Below are positions 1-9,099 of a DNA stretch of 18,020 nt, piece by piece (the stretch's first letter is position 1; every line of letters starts with the position of its first letter). Both the position numbers and the translations under genes were made by a program. The notes beneath the pieces are model-generated. The model saw nothing but the letters and a program-made list of their open reading frames with translations. It searched no databases and was not told the origin of the DNA. Origin of the DNA: Adhaeribacter sp. (GTDB taxonomy: Bacteria > Bacteroidota > Bacteroidia > Cytophagales > Hymenobacteraceae); assembly GCA_028288395.1 (NCBI GenBank), contig JAQBNV010000117.1, positions 1 to 18,020 of the forward strand, in the 5' to 3' direction.

Positions 1-2178
1 TTGCCTTCGGCTTTAAAGCTCAGCAGCGAATCGCGCATTCAGTTGCACCCGCAGTTCAACCCCGAGGAAAGCACCTACCCTTTCTCAGCACACGAAGAAA
101 AAATTATATTTGCCCTGCAGCAAAACACCGCCCTCACCTTTACCGAAGTAGGCAACCTGCTACAGATAACCCATTTTCATAAAATAATCAAGTCGCTCAT
201 CCAAAAGCAGGCCATCATTATTTTTGAGGAGATAGCCGAAAAATATACCCCCAAAATAGTAAAACGACTGAAGCTTTCGCCGCACTTTGTGCACGAGGCC
301 GAACTGCTGGAAGAACTGATGGCGCAGCTGGCCACCAAACCAAAGCAACTGGACGTGGTGATGTTTTACCTGCAGCAGGTGCCGGTGTACCAGAATATCC
401 ACCTGAACGACAAGGGACTGGACAAATCGGCTTTGATAAACAGCCCGCACCTGTCGCCGAGTGCCGTTCATTCCCTCATCCGCAAGGGCATTATGGAGCA
501 GTTCGATGTGATTGTTTCCCGGTTCCCGACCGATGATCTGCAGAAAAATATGCCTTCGGCTTTATCGGGCCACCAGGTTACCGCCCGCGACGAAATATTA
601 TCGCTCTTTACCCAAAAAGACATTGTGCTTTTGCACGGCATTACCGGCAGCGGTAAAACCGAGGTATATATTGATTTAATTAAAAAAGCCATGGAAGGCG
701 GCGGCCAGGTGCTGTACCTGCTACCCGAAATTGCCCTCACGGCCCAGATTGTTATCCGGCTCATGAAAGTTTTCGGCAACCGCCTGGGCGTATACCATTC
801 CAAATTTTCGGATAACGAGCGGGCCGAAGTCTGGAATGGCATTTTGTCGGGCCGGTTTTCGGTGGTGGTGGGCGTGCGTTCGGCTATTTTTCTGCCCTTT
901 CATAACCTGTCGCTCATTATTGTGGATGAGGAGCACGAGTCGTCGTACAAGCAATACGAGCCCTCACCCCGCTATAATGCCCGCGAAGTAGCCCTGATGC
1001 TGGCCAATTATCACCGGGCCAAAACCCTGCTGGGCTCCGCTACTCCTTCCGTCGAAACCTTTTATAACTGCCGCAACGGCAAGTGGGGCCTGGTAACCAT
1101 GAACCAGCGTTTCGGCGAAGCCGGCCTGCCCGAAATTGAACTGATTGACACCCGCCGCGAGAGCCTGAAGAAAAACATGTTCAGCCATTTTTCGCAGAAG
1201 TTATTGGGCGCCATCGAAGAAAAGCTGAAAAAACAGGAACAGGTAATATTATTTCAGAACCGCCGCGGCTACGCTCCTTACATCAGCTGCCACGATTGCG
1301 CCTGGATTCCGAAGTGCCAGAACTGCGCTGTCAGCTTGTCGTACCACAAATTCAGCCACGAGCTGCGCTGCCATTACTGCGGCTACCACGAAAAAATGCG
1401 CTCCGACTGCCCGGCCTGCGGCTCTACCGGCTTGAAAACCGTTGGCTTTGGTACCGAGAAAATTGAAGACGACCTGAAATATTTACTGCCGGAAGCCAAC
1501 GTGCAGCGCATGGACCTGGACACGACCAAGTCGAAAAACGCCTACAGTCAGATTATCTCGGATTTTGAAGCGAATAAAACCAACGTGCTGGTAGGTACCC
1601 AAATGGTAACCAAAGGGCTCGATTTCGAAAATGTGAGCCTGGTAGGCATTATCAACGCCGACAGCATTATTAATTTTCCCGATTTCCGGGCGCACGAGCG
1701 GGCCTACCAGCTTTTTGTGCAGGTAAGCGGCCGGGCGGGCCGGAAGGGCAAGAAAGGCACCGTAATGATTCAGACGGCCAACCCCAACCAGCCCATCTTC
1801 CAGAAAATTATTGATAACGATTACCTGGCCCTGTACGAACACGAAATTAACGAGCGACACAAATATTTTTTCCCGCCGTTCGTCCGCGTCATCCGGATTA
1901 CGGTAAAACACCTGGAAGAACAGGTAAGCCAGGCCGCCGCCGTAGAACTGACAAAACTCTTTATCGATGGCCTGGGCCAGAACCATGTGCTGGGCCCCGA
2001 GGTACCCTATATTTTCAAAATCCGCAACCTGTTCTTGAACGAAATTCACATCAAGCTCGACCGCGAACACACCAGCTTAAAATCGGCTAAATTATTTATT
2101 GCCAGCGTAATCAGCCAGGTTAATCTCAAAAAAGAATACAAAGGACTGCGGGTAGTAGCCGATGTTGACCCTATGTAG
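1..2178 (+). CDS. priA: PriA, primosomal replication-restart helicase (5'-truncated by window edge)
   Basis: PriA is the superfamily-2 DNA helicase that recognises stalled forks and reloads the replisome. Visible in order (numbering from the first codon shown): a winged-helix region at about residues 30-95; Walker A GITGSGKT at 213-220; the DEEH box at 309-312; eight zinc-binding cysteines at 430, 433, 439, 442, 457, 460, 470 and 473, inserted in the helicase core as is diagnostic for PriA; GTQMVTKGLDF near 532-542; and motif VI QVSGRAGR at 574-581. About 725 codons are present against roughly 800 or more in the family. The reading frame opens at base 1 with a segment that belongs to the end of the 3'-DNA-binding domain, so the true start lies upstream and the TTG at base 1 is not an initiator. 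The frame ends in TAG at 2176-2178 and converges on the Mrp operon. No frameshift is seen. Confidence 0.96.
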   Translation: MPSALKLSSESRIQLHPQFNPEESTYPFSAHEEKIIFALQQNTALTFTEVGNLLQITHFHKIIKSLIQKQAIIIFEEIAEKYTPKIVKRLKLSPHFVHEAELLEELMAQLATKPKQLDVVMFYLQQVPVYQNIHLNDKGLDKSALINSPHLSPSAVHSLIRKGIMEQFDVIVSRFPTDDLQKNMPSALSGHQVTARDEILSLFTQKDIVLLHGITGSGKTEVYIDLIKKAMEGGGQVLYLLPEIALTAQIVIRLMKVFGNRLGVYHSKFSDNERAEVWNGILSGRFSVVVGVRSAIFLPFHNLSLIIVDEEHESSYKQYEPSPRYNAREVALMLANYHRAKTLLGSATPSVETFYNCRNGKWGLVTMNQRFGEAGLPEIELIDTRRESLKKNMFSHFSQKLLGAIEEKLKKQEQVILFQNRRGYAPYISCHDCAWIPKCQNCAVSLSYHKFSHELRCHYCGYHEKMRSDCPACGSTGLKTVGFGTEKIEDDLKYLLPEANVQRMDLDTTKSKNAYSQIISDFEANKTNVLVGTQMVTKGLDFENVSLVGIINADSIINFPDFRAHERAYQLFVQVSGRAGRKGKKGTVMIQTANPNQPIFQKIIDNDYLALYEHEINERHKYFFPPFVRVIRITVKHLEEQVSQAAAVELTKLFIDGLGQNHVLGPEVPYIFKIRNLFLNEIHIKLDREHTSLKSAKLFIASVISQVNLKKEYKGLRVVADVDPM

Positions 2179-2277
2179 AGTTTAGGCTGGTATAGTTGCC
2201 GTACATACTTTTGGTCCCTAACCACCAAGGTCAGTGCCCCACAGAACCTAGGCGTAGCTTTAATGAAATGTCGCTTT

Positions 2278-2664
2278 TTATCGTTGGGGAAGTTCAACTT
2301 CATCTGGCTTTAAATCGCTTTCCAGGGCATGCGATTCGCTATCGTACCGGCCAGCCAGTTCATCCGTAATGGTATGTTTCCACATTTTTACTTTGATAAG
2401 GTACGCTACCCGTCCTATAAGTTGTGCGCTGACAGGAGCCGTTAAAGTAATAAAAAATATAATAGCCAATGCACGGGAGGTAACACCCACATCCTGAAAA
2501 TAGAGAGCACCGCCCGCCAGAATCAACCCAACGCCAAGCGTTGCTGCTTTTGTGGTTACAGACAGGCGCAAATAAAGATCCGGCATGCGCAATAAACCAA
2601 TTGACGCCAGTAAAATAGCAATTGCACCAATGCCGATACAGAAGGCAATCAGAATATTAATCAT
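2278..2664 (-). CDS. mrpG: Mrp-type cation/proton antiporter subunit G
   Basis: This is the last gene of the seven-gene Mrp operon, a small membrane subunit of the multisubunit Na+/H+ (or K+/H+) antiporter. The 128-residue protein has three hydrophobic segments in its first about 90 residues and the family-typical stretch around GLLRMPDLYLRLSVTTKAATLG. A hydrophilic, acidic C-terminal tail of about 35 residues follows. I chose the ATG at 2662-2664 because the protein then starts directly with the first membrane helix and overlaps the end of mrpF by 8 nt, matching the tight packing of the operon. An in-frame start at 2700 would add 12 charged residues that the family does not have. The gene converges on priA with a 99-nt gap containing no convincing terminator. 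Confidence 0.9.
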   Translation of the reverse strand: MINILIAFCIGIGAIAILLASIGLLRMPDLYLRLSVTTKAATLGVGLILAGGALYFQDVGVTSRALAIIFFITLTAPVSAQLIGRVAYLIKVKMWKHTITDELAGRYDSESHALESDLKPDEVELPQR

Positions 2665-2932
2665 TTCTATTTCTTTTCTCAAGGTAATAAGAAAACGCAA
2701 CGGTAGATAAAAACCCGATTAATGCTACCACCATGGCAATATCCAAAAATGTTGGTTGATCGGTTAAGATACTGTAAACAGCAATGGCTCCTATCCCAAT
2801 AATGACCATCAAATCAATAGATACTACCCTGTCCACAATGCTCGGTCCTTTTAAAAAACGGATGAATACGAAAATTGTCGATAGCGACAATATCGGCAAA
2901 ATACCATATAGTATAAAATTGTTCAAATTCAT
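2657..2932 (-). CDS. mrpF: Mrp-type cation/proton antiporter subunit F
   Basis: Small hydrophobic subunit (91 residues) of the Mrp antiporter. Three membrane helices are visible at about residues 7-24, 37-55 and 63-82. The loop after the first helix carries the family-typical sequence FLKGPSIVDRVVSIDL, and the end is basic (EKRNRND). The length matches the usual 85-95 residues. Its start lies 2 nt downstream of the mrpE stop and its end overlaps mrpG by 8 nt, so translation of the three small subunits is probably coupled. Confidence 0.92.
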   Translation of the reverse strand: MNLNNFILYGILPILSLSTIFVFIRFLKGPSIVDRVVSIDLMVIIGIGAIAVYSILTDQPTFLDIAMVVALIGFLSTVAFSYYLEKRNRND

Positions 2933-2934
2933 TA

Positions 2935-3414
2935 TTATCGCATAATATTTAGCAAGGGCTTTTCAAGGCCCGCTTTAATGGATTGAATAAATTTCGCTCT
3001 GTCTTCCAGGTACATCCCATGAATGTACATGACTTTTCTATCATCGGAAACATCTATTACCAAAGTGCCCGGGGTTAAGGAAATAAGGCTCGCCAGTAAG
3101 GTAATTTCAAGGTCCGTTTGCGCTTCCAGTTCCATTTTCACAAAGCCGGGTTTCATGTGAAGGTTAGAAGTCATTACTTCGTATGCCACCTGTAAGTTTG
3201 CTTTGAGCATTTCGTACAAAAAGTAAAAGAAAAAGCCAATAATTTTAAAGGCTATCGTAAAATAGCGCCTGTCAGGGCTGTCTCTGCTGATGATCCACAG
3301 CACAAAAAAACTTATAATAAAACCAAAAGACAGATTGACATACGTAAACGAACCAGTAAGCGCCGCCCAAACCAGCGTTAGCATCACGTTTAGCAAAAAC
3401 CTTTTCTTCATCAT
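2935..3414 (-). CDS. mrpE: Mrp-type cation/proton antiporter subunit E
   Basis: MrpE is a membrane subunit needed for activity of the Mrp complex. The 159-residue protein has N-terminal hydrophobic segments (about residues 8-45 and 55-75) and then the soluble part typical of the family: LKANLQVAYEVMTSN, LTPGTLVIDVSDDRKVMYIHGM. This matches the MnhE family in order and length. Two adjacent ATG codons (3412-3414 and 3409-3411) could start it; the first is used. It is 4 nt from the mrpD stop and 2 nt from the mrpF start. Confidence 0.93.
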   Translation of the reverse strand: MMKKRFLLNVMLTLVWAALTGSFTYVNLSFGFIISFFVLWIISRDSPDRRYFTIAFKIIGFFFYFLYEMLKANLQVAYEVMTSNLHMKPGFVKMELEAQTDLEITLLASLISLTPGTLVIDVSDDRKVMYIHGMYLEDRAKFIQSIKAGLEKPLLNIMR

Positions 3415-3418
3415 GGTG

Positions 3419-4939
3419 CTACAGTGGTTTTTGTGCTTCTAAAACAGCCTGTACATAAGCCGATGTGTCAACCAGTTCAGCTGCTATATGATTCGACAGC
3501 CGGAAAATATTTTCTGCGCCCAATCCTATATACAAGGAAATAAAACTAAGAAATACGATTGGCAGTATCAGCAATAGCCTCTGGGACTGCGGCATCTGAT
3601 CATAATATATTATATACGGCTTTCTGACAGGATTATCTATCTTTTTCCAGAAAGCTTCGGCCCAGAACCGGGTGATGACAAATAAAGTTATAAAGCTGCC
3701 GAAAATAATGCTGCCCAGCAGAAAATAATTAGAGGTGGCAAAACTTTCCTGCATCAGATTAATTTTTGGCCAGAAGCCCGAAAGTGGCGGAATGCCGATG
3801 AGGGAAAATAATGGAACTGCCATTAAAAGCGCTAAGGTGGGGTATTGGTCATAGATGCCTCCCATTCGTTTCATATTTAGTTCGCCATTAATTTTGAAAA
3901 TCACCCCGCCTACCAGAAAAAGATTGGTTTTGACGATAATATCATGAATAAGGTAAAAAATAGTACCGGCTAAAGCGGCGGCGGTAAACATGCCGAGCCC
4001 TCCGATCATATAACCAATATGGCAGACAATCATATAGGAAAACATCTTCCGCATATTGGTTTGCACCAATGCGCCCAGCCCGCCGCTAACAAGGGTTAGC
4101 CCGGCCAATATTACGATCAGGCTTTTCATAAAATCATCCGGAATAAAAATCAGGCTGAATACCCTTAACAGCGCGTAAATGCCTACTTTGGTAAGTAAGC
4201 CGGCAAAGATGGAAGATATGGCCGCCTGCGGGGTATGATAAGAATCTGGCAGCCAGAAATATAAAGGAAAAATAGCCGATTTAATACCAAAGCCTATCAG
4301 GAACAAAATAGCCGTTACCTGAACGAGCCCCTGGTTTTCAATAATTTTAATTTTACCCGATAAATCTGCCATGTTCAAACTTCCGGCCAGCCCGTAAAGA
4401 ACCGCTATTGCCGTAAGAAAGATCGTGGAAGCCAGGAAATTAAGGGTGAAATACTTTACAGCGCCTTCGATCTGCGCTTTTTTTCCGCCAAGGGTAATAA
4501 ATACAAACGAAGATATAATGATGACCTCGAACCAGACATATAAATTGAAAATATCACCGGTGAGAAAAGCGCCGTTTAAACCCATTATTAGGAAATGGAA
4601 ACTCGGGAAATAGCCATATTTCATCCGGGCTTTTTTGATGGTAACCGACGAAAAGGCAGCCACCGCTAAAGAGGAAAGGGAAGCCAGCAGGACCATAGTG
4701 GTGCTGAACGTATCCGCCACAAAGGTAATTCCAAAAGGCGCTATCCAGTTACCGGCCTGCATGGTTATAATGCGCTGCTCATAAACCTGGCTGAACAATC
4801 CAACAGCAATAATAACCGCTACAATACTTCCTGCTATACTGATTATTTTTTGGGCTAAAATATTCTTCCAGAAAAACAATAAAATGATTGCCAATGAAAA
4901 TTGAAACAATACCGGCAATATGATCAGGTTAATAGTCAT
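3419..4939 (-). CDS. mrpD: Mrp-type cation/proton antiporter subunit D
   Basis: MrpD (506 residues) is one of the two large subunits related to the proton-pumping NuoL/M/N subunits of complex I. It has about 14 predicted membrane segments. The conserved helix-5 glutamate is visible in [13 protein letters not shown] (E138). The region [39 protein letters not shown] carries the lysines and His/Pro pattern of the proton channel. Length is as expected for the family (about 490-510). Its start overlaps the end of mrpC by 11 nt. The protein reads through without interruption. Confidence 0.96.
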   Translation of the reverse strand: MTINLIILPVLFQFSLAIILLFFWKNILAQKIISIAGSIVAVIIAVGLFSQVYEQRIITMQAGNWIAPFGITFVADTFSTTMVLLASLSSLAVAAFSSVTIKKARMKYGYFPSFHFLIMGLNGAFLTGDIFNLYVWFEVIIISSFVFITLGGKKAQIEGAVKYFTLNFLASTIFLTAIAVLYGLAGSLNMADLSGKIKIIENQGLVQVTAILFLIGFGIKSAIFPLYFWLPDSYHTPQAAISSIFAGLLTKVGIYALLRVFSLIFIPDDFMKSLIVILAGLTLVSGGLGALVQTNMRKMFSYMIVCHIGYMIGGLGMFTAAALAGTIFYLIHDIIVKTNLFLVGGVIFKINGELNMKRMGGIYDQYPTLALLMAVPLFSLIGIPPLSGFWPKINLMQESFATSNYFLLGSIIFGSFITLFVITRFWAEAFWKKIDNPVRKPYIIYYDQMPQSQRLLLILPIVFLSFISLYIGLGAENIFRLSNHIAAELVDTSAYVQAVLEAQKPL

Positions 4940-5288
4940 CCTCTTCTTCTGTTGAATGTATTTCGTCCAGGTCGTCGGTACCTACTACTATATAAGTGCG
5001 CTTGATTAAAACAATGGCAAAGGCTTGCAGGCCAAAACTGATTACGATAGCGGTAAGGATCAACGCCTGGGGCACAGGATCCGCATAAATTTCCCCCAGA
5101 ATGCTTTCCGTTGCAGGTATAATGGGCGGTTTGCCCCTGACGAGCCCTCCCAACAGAAATATTAAAAGGTTTACGCCATTGCCCAGTAAAACCAGCCCTA
5201 TCACCAATTTTACCAAACTTCGTCTAAGCATCAGGTAAATTCCGGATGCGTAAAGAAGCCCTACAATTATAGCCAGAACTATCTCCAT
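4929..5288 (-). CDS. mrpC: Mrp-type cation/proton antiporter subunit C
   Basis: MrpC is homologous to NuoK of complex I. The 119-residue protein shows three membrane helices, the family motif [16 protein letters not shown] at about residues 32-47, and [20 protein letters not shown] near 71-90, both hallmarks of MnhC/MrpC. The C-terminus is strongly acidic (EEEDDY). There is 1 nt between the mrpB stop and this ATG and an 11-nt overlap with mrpD. Confidence 0.95.
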   Translation of the reverse strand: MEIVLAIIVGLLYASGIYLMLRRSLVKLVIGLVLLGNGVNLLIFLLGGLVRGKPPIIPATESILGEIYADPVPQALILTAIVISFGLQAFAIVLIKRTYIVVGTDDLDEIHSTEEEDDY

Positions 5289-5289
5289 G

Positions 5290-5700
5290 TTAAACCGTCT
5301 CTGAAATGGTAAAAATTATGGTTAGCGCCACCCCTAAAACAACCAGGTAAACCCCCGAATCAAATAACAAAGCGCTTCCTATCAAACCTACTACCGGGAA
5401 TGGCTCATCTAGCCAGAGCACAGTCAAAACGGGCAGGCCCTGAAAGATGGGGAGTATAGCACTGAATACGGCTAAAGCCAGCCCCACCGGCATTAAGGCC
5501 AAAGGATGCATCCTAAGCAGTTTACGGGTATTTTTTAAACCAAAGGCAAAAGCATGTAATATAAAGGCTATGGCAGCAATGATTCCCCCCACAAAGCCGC
5601 TTCCGGGCAAATAATGCCCTCTTAATAAAAGAAATATAGAAAACAGGAGCAACAGCGGGAGCAAAAAAATGGTTGTGGTTCTAAATATTAATAGTTTCAT
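5290..5700 (-). CDS. mrpB: Mrp-type cation/proton antiporter subunit B
   Basis: MrpB is a four-helix membrane subunit carrying the MnhB domain. The 136-residue protein contains [19 protein letters not shown] at about residues 25-43, the most recognisable MnhB signature, and four hydrophobic segments. Its ATG overlaps the mrpA stop in an ATGA arrangement (4-nt overlap), typical of coupled translation. Confidence 0.94.
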   Translation of the reverse strand: MKLLIFRTTTIFLLPLLLLFSIFLLLRGHYLPGSGFVGGIIAAIAFILHAFAFGLKNTRKLLRMHPLALMPVGLALAVFSAILPIFQGLPVLTVLWLDEPFPVVGLIGSALLFDSGVYLVVLGVALTIIFTISETV

Positions 5701-8006
5701 AATTCCTGATCGTATTTGTTCAGTTGTAATTTTAATAAGGCAAATACCCCCATTGCGGCAATTGTTAATACCGTAATTTCGACTATGGTATCCATTCCTC
5801 TAAAATCTACCAGAATTACATTCACCACATTTTTTCCTTTAGCCAGGGTGTAAGCGTTGTCTGTAAAGAATCTTGTTGTTTCCTTATTCGTGGGTTCATA
5901 CAACACCTCCAGCGCCAATATGGAAATTAAGGTACCAAAAATCAGGGAAATCAGCCCATCGCGCACCCTTATCAACCAGCTGGAATAATTAATATATTTC
6001 GGAAGCCGGTAAAGTACCAAAACAAATAGGATCACGGTTAAGGTATCAATGGCAAACTGGGTCATGGCCAGATCAGGGGCACTATAAAAAACATAAATCA
6101 AACAAATACAATATCCGATAACGCCCATTGCGGCTATTGCAGCCAGTCGGGAAGGTGTATAAACGGCATAAAGCACCGTCGCAATCAGAATAAACATTAC
6201 CACCAGCTCTGTGGATGTCAGCGGCGATATTTTAGCCGGGTTGATATAAAATGCTACCTGGGTAAAAGATTTATAGGCAAGTAAAACGGTAAGAAAAGAG
6301 ATAATCATTAATACATAAATCCGCAGGTATCCATTCTGAAACAGGCGCGTCCAGACGGCAGCAAAAACCCTAAACTTCCTGCTGAAAAGTAGGGCTATAT
6401 GTTCAGGTGATGACCCGTAAAGCTTTGCCATCCAGGTTTGGTGCCTTAGGCCGGGCTTAAATAAAAAATACAGCAGCAGGCCGCCCAAAATGGTAACGGC
6501 GCTCAGGCCTAATATTAAGTTAAATCCATGCCAAAGCATCAGGTGAAAGGGAGGCGCCATGGGATACATTGAATGGAGGGCCGGCATTACAATTCCCCCT
6601 TCAATAAAAACCGGAAACAAACCCAGAATCAGGCCGGCTATTCCTAAAACCAGCGGCGGTAACCACATGCGCCAATCCGGCAGGTGAACTTCTTTGAAGC
6701 TTTCGGGCAAGACGCCGGTAAAAGGTTTAACCCCTGTGAGTATACCGGCATAAAGCAGGAGCATATTGGTTACCACCGCGATAGTGGTTAAGCTAAGGGC
6801 TAATATTTCAGATTCTAAAGTAGATGCATAAATCAGGTCTTTGCCCACAAAACCAAAGGTTGGCGGAATTCCCGAGTTGGATATCATGGCCAAAAGACCC
6901 GCAATGGACACCGGCATCATTACTTTTCTTAAGCCTGATAATTTATTAATATCTCTTGTTCCTGTTTCATGGTCAATAATGCCGGTTATCAGGAACAGGC
7001 TTGCTTTGTATAAGGCGTGAACGACAATGTAAACAACCATGGCCAGTAACGCCTCGGAAGTTCCTAGGCCCAACAAAAACACAAGCATGCCCAACGCCGA
7101 TATTGTGGAATAGGCCAGTATTTCCTTCAGGTCTTTTTTAAAAATGGAATGAAAGGCCGCATACAACATCGTGAAACCGCCTACAATTGTTAAAGTATGG
7201 TTCCAGGCCGGTACATTACCCAATACAGGCGTGAACCTGGCCAGCAGGTATATGCCGGCTTTAACCATGGTGGCCGAATGCAGGTAAGTGGAAACCGGTG
7301 TTGGCGCTTTCATGGCGCCGGGCAACCAAAAGTGCAGGGGATACTGGGCAGATTTGGAGAATGCCGCAATAAACAAGCAAACCATTACCAACAGGTAAGA
7401 AGGGTGGGCTTTCAAAATATCCGCCGAACCAATCATTTCCCGGATAGAATACGTTCCGGTAATATTGCCTAATAGCGCAAATGCGGCCAGCAGAAAGAAT
7501 CCGCCCAAACCCGTGATGGCCAGGGCAACCAAAGCAGATTTCCTGGACGCCTTGCTTTCATTATTAAAACCGATGAGAAAAAATGAACTGATGCTGGTTA
7601 ATTCCCAAAACACAAACAGGGTGAATATATTATCCGAAAGCACCATTCCCAGCATGGCACCCATGAAAAGGCTCAGGTACCCGTAAAACCGACCCAGGTA
7701 AGCATCGCCTTTCATGTAGGCCGAAGTGAACAAAAAAACCAACGTACCGATGCCTGTTATCATCAAGGCGAACAACAACGACAATCCGTCAACCAAAAAA
7801 TCGAAATTGATTCCCATGGAGGGAACCCACTGATAGGAAAACAGCCTGACTTGATTGTTAGCTATAGAAGGAATTAAAGTGAGGAAGTAAACAAATAAAG
7901 CACCAGGAAGCGCCGTCGTCATAAACGACCACCTACCCCTTAACAATTTACCGCTAAAGGGTACAATTGATGCTAAAATAAACCCAGACATTACAGCTAA
8001 TAACAT
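5697..8006 (-). CDS. mrpA: Mrp-type cation/proton antiporter subunit A
   Basis: MrpA is the largest subunit and the first gene of the operon. The 769-residue membrane protein joins a NuoL-like antiporter domain (about residues 60-420) to a C-terminal part with the DUF4040/MrpB-like segments (about 570-760). Conserved channel residues are visible: E135 in FVFWELTSISS, K249 in TMVKAGIY, and K334 in HALYKASLF. FYSAPDLAMTQFAIDTL in the C-terminal part is a strong MrpA signature. Length is normal. Start at the ATG 8004-8006; a second in-frame ATG five codons later is possible, and neither has a clear Shine-Dalgarno sequence. The 726-nt region upstream, shared with the divergent BlaI gene, should hold the operon promoter. 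Confidence 0.96.
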   Translation of the reverse strand: MLLAVMSGFILASIVPFSGKLLRGRWSFMTTALPGALFVYFLTLIPSIANNQVRLFSYQWVPSMGINFDFLVDGLSLLFALMITGIGTLVFLFTSAYMKGDAYLGRFYGYLSLFMGAMLGMVLSDNIFTLFVFWELTSISSFFLIGFNNESKASRKSALVALAITGLGGFFLLAAFALLGNITGTYSIREMIGSADILKAHPSYLLVMVCLFIAAFSKSAQYPLHFWLPGAMKAPTPVSTYLHSATMVKAGIYLLARFTPVLGNVPAWNHTLTIVGGFTMLYAAFHSIFKKDLKEILAYSTISALGMLVFLLGLGTSEALLAMVVYIVVHALYKASLFLITGIIDHETGTRDINKLSGLRKVMMPVSIAGLLAMISNSGIPPTFGFVGKDLIYASTLESEILALSLTTIAVVTNMLLLYAGILTGVKPFTGVLPESFKEVHLPDWRMWLPPLVLGIAGLILGLFPVFIEGGIVMPALHSMYPMAPPFHLMLWHGFNLILGLSAVTILGGLLLYFLFKPGLRHQTWMAKLYGSSPEHIALLFSRKFRVFAAVWTRLFQNGYLRIYVLMIISFLTVLLAYKSFTQVAFYINPAKISPLTSTELVVMFILIATVLYAVYTPSRLAAIAAMGVIGYCICLIYVFYSAPDLAMTQFAIDTLTVILFVLVLYRLPKYINYSSWLIRVRDGLISLIFGTLISILALEVLYEPTNKETTRFFTDNAYTLAKGKNVVNVILVDFRGMDTIVEITVLTIAAMGVFALLKLQLNKYDQEL

Positions 8007-8290
8007 GTATGGTAATTTTTAAGTCAGCAAAAGCAACAATGTTTGCAAAAATGGTACTGGTTAGTCCAAAGGATACTAGTTTAACCCTGTAACATTAACT
8101 GTGGCCAGCACAATATAGATACGTTAGTTTTTTAACAAATTAATTTTTTTTGCAAAAAGGTAGCTGTCAAGACCCATATCCAACAATAAATTTTGCCCAG
8201 GCAGGCATTTCCGTTCCATTTATTCAGCTAATGCCTTATCATGCATATTTCCTGTTCTGTAGTTTTCAGGTAAAGTATGCGCTTGATAAA

Positions 8291-8452
8291 GAATATTAAC
8301 CTTAGGTCTGTGCCCTAACGGACCTTAATGATAGTTTGCGTTAAAGGATTTCTTGCGGTTTGTAGGGCAATAACCGATGAGAGGCATCTTTCTGCAAATC
8401 CCTGCTAAAAATTTTTTATAAACGTAATTGAATTACCAGATTTATAAAACCA
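8291..8452. repeat. Diverged dispersed repeat, copy 1
   Basis: This segment aligns in the same orientation with 10721-10872, about 2.4 kb away. The best block matches GAATAT-AACC followed by TCTGTGCCCT-AC, with 5 mismatches in 29 positions. A second block matches CC-ATGAGAGGGCATCTTT with one gap, then TGC/GGC AAA, CTAAAA and AAACGTAA. By eye, identity is around three quarters over most of the length, with a poorly matching patch near 8321-8340. The minus-strand translation shows related words in both copies (KDA after FSR/FSK, then VRAQ further on) but is broken by stops. It may be an old mobile-element remnant, a decayed gene fragment, or a structured intergenic repeat; I cannot tell which. 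Confidence 0.6.
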
Positions 8453-8695
8453 ATCTTCAAATAACAGATGCAAAAGGCAAGTTTTTGACTTCCTTTAAAA
8501 ATGCCCTAATTGGAGTTTAAAGAATCTCTGTCCAGGTATGCTACAAGGCACTTGCCTGAAAACAGTTCATGTCAAAAAAGAAAAAATTCTTTGATCTGTT
8601 ATATTTTTGGTTGAAGTTAAAAATGGATTAGCGATTAGCACAGATTAAGTATATAAGTAGGCAATTAAAAAAAGAAGGATAAATTTAGAACTTGT

Positions 8696-8710
8696 TACGA
8701 ATTTTTCGTA
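8696..8710. promoter_or_regulatory. Dyad operator 1, likely BlaI-type binding site
   Basis: TACGAATTTTTCGTA is a perfect inverted repeat (TACGAA, 3-nt spacer, TTCGTA). It is 15 nt long and centred at 8703, just upstream of the BlaI/MecI-family gene. Known BlaI/MecI operators are dyads with TACA/TGTA-like arms, and the TACGA/TCGTA arms here resemble them. Autoregulation by the adjacent repressor is inferred. Confidence 0.7.
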
Positions 8711-8714
8711 CAAT

Positions 8715-8729
8715 TACGAAATACTCGTA
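8715..8729. promoter_or_regulatory. Dyad operator 2, likely BlaI-type binding site
   Basis: TACGAAATACTCGTA has arms TACGA/TCGTA around a 5-nt spacer. Its centre (8722) is 19 bp from that of the first dyad, nearly two helical turns, so two repressor dimers could bind the same face of the DNA. It ends 3 nt before the ATG at 8733. Bound repressor would therefore cover the transcript start or the ribosome-loading region. No separate Shine-Dalgarno sequence is visible. Confidence 0.7.
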
Positions 8730-8732
8730 CAA

Positions 8733-9098
8733 ATGGAAAAACTAACCAAACAAGAAGAAGAGGCCATGCAGGCCATCTGGCAAACGAACGGCGGCTTCAT
8801 CAAAGATTTTCAGGACCTTCTGCCCGAACCCCAACCACCCTATACTACTTTGGCTTCCACAGTAAAGAAACTCGAACAGAAGGGTTTCCTAAAGAGTGAG
8901 AAGCTCGGCAATTCTTACCGCTATCTTCCCCTGATTGCGGAAAAAGATTATAGCAAAAGCTTCATGCGCGGCTTCGTCAGCGATTACTTCCAAAACTCCT
9001 TCAAAGAGCTGGTAACCTTTTTTGCCCAGGAGAAAGAGATAAGCCCGCAGGAACTCAAAGAGATTATCGATATGATTGAAAACCGTAAATCCGAATAA
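8733..9098 (+). CDS. BlaI/MecI/CopY-family winged-helix repressor
   Basis: The 121-residue protein starts LTKQEEEAMQAIWQ and continues with YTTLASTVKKLEQKGFLKSEK, the recognition-helix and wing layout of BlaI/MecI (penicillinase repressor) proteins. The C-terminal half is helical, as expected for the dimerisation domain. These repressors bind dyads as dimers and are removed by proteolysis triggered by a BlaR1-like membrane peptidase. That partner is encoded 1 nt downstream, and two dyads sit immediately upstream, so autoregulation is likely. No beta-lactamase gene is present here, so the regulated targets beyond its own operon are unknown. Bacteroidota carry many such pairs unrelated to beta-lactam resistance. 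Length and frame are intact. Confidence 0.9.
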   Translation: MEKLTKQEEEAMQAIWQTNGGFIKDFQDLLPEPQPPYTTLASTVKKLEQKGFLKSEKLGNSYRYLPLIAEKDYSKSFMRGFVSDYFQNSFKELVTFFAQEKEISPQELKEIIDMIENRKSE

Positions 9099-9099
9099 T

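Larger units (their letters stand above)
8007..8732. other. Gene-free divergent intergenic region
   Basis: This stretch separates mrpA (-) from the BlaI-type gene (+) and should hold both promoters. No intact reading frame of credible length is present and I saw no tRNA or rRNA. It contains one copy of a diverged repeat (8291-8452) and the two dyad operators just before 8733. The rest is AT-rich. I could not fix a Bacteroidota-type -33/-7 promoter with the right spacing on either strand. Confidence 0.6.

Noticed and set aside
2179..2277. Possible bidirectional terminator between priA and mrpG (TTGGT…ACCAA near 2211-2228)
   Set aside because: A stem of about 5 bp without a following T-run; weak pairing could be chance.
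8067..8076. CAAAGGATA upstream of mrpA as a Bacteroidota -7 promoter element on the minus strand
   Set aside because: The spacing inside the motif is one base too long, and no TTG/TTTG element lies at the expected distance upstream.
8221..8330. Minus-strand 34-codon open frame upstream of mrpA containing HRPKVNILYQAHTLPENY
   Set aside because: It is preceded by an in-frame stop, lacks a start, and overlaps the dispersed repeat, whose other copy does not keep this frame open. Treated as chance within the repeat.
8680..8688. TAAATTTAG as a -7 promoter element for the BlaI-type gene
   Set aside because: It differs from TAnnTTTG at the final base and has no matching -33 element; too weak to list as a feature.
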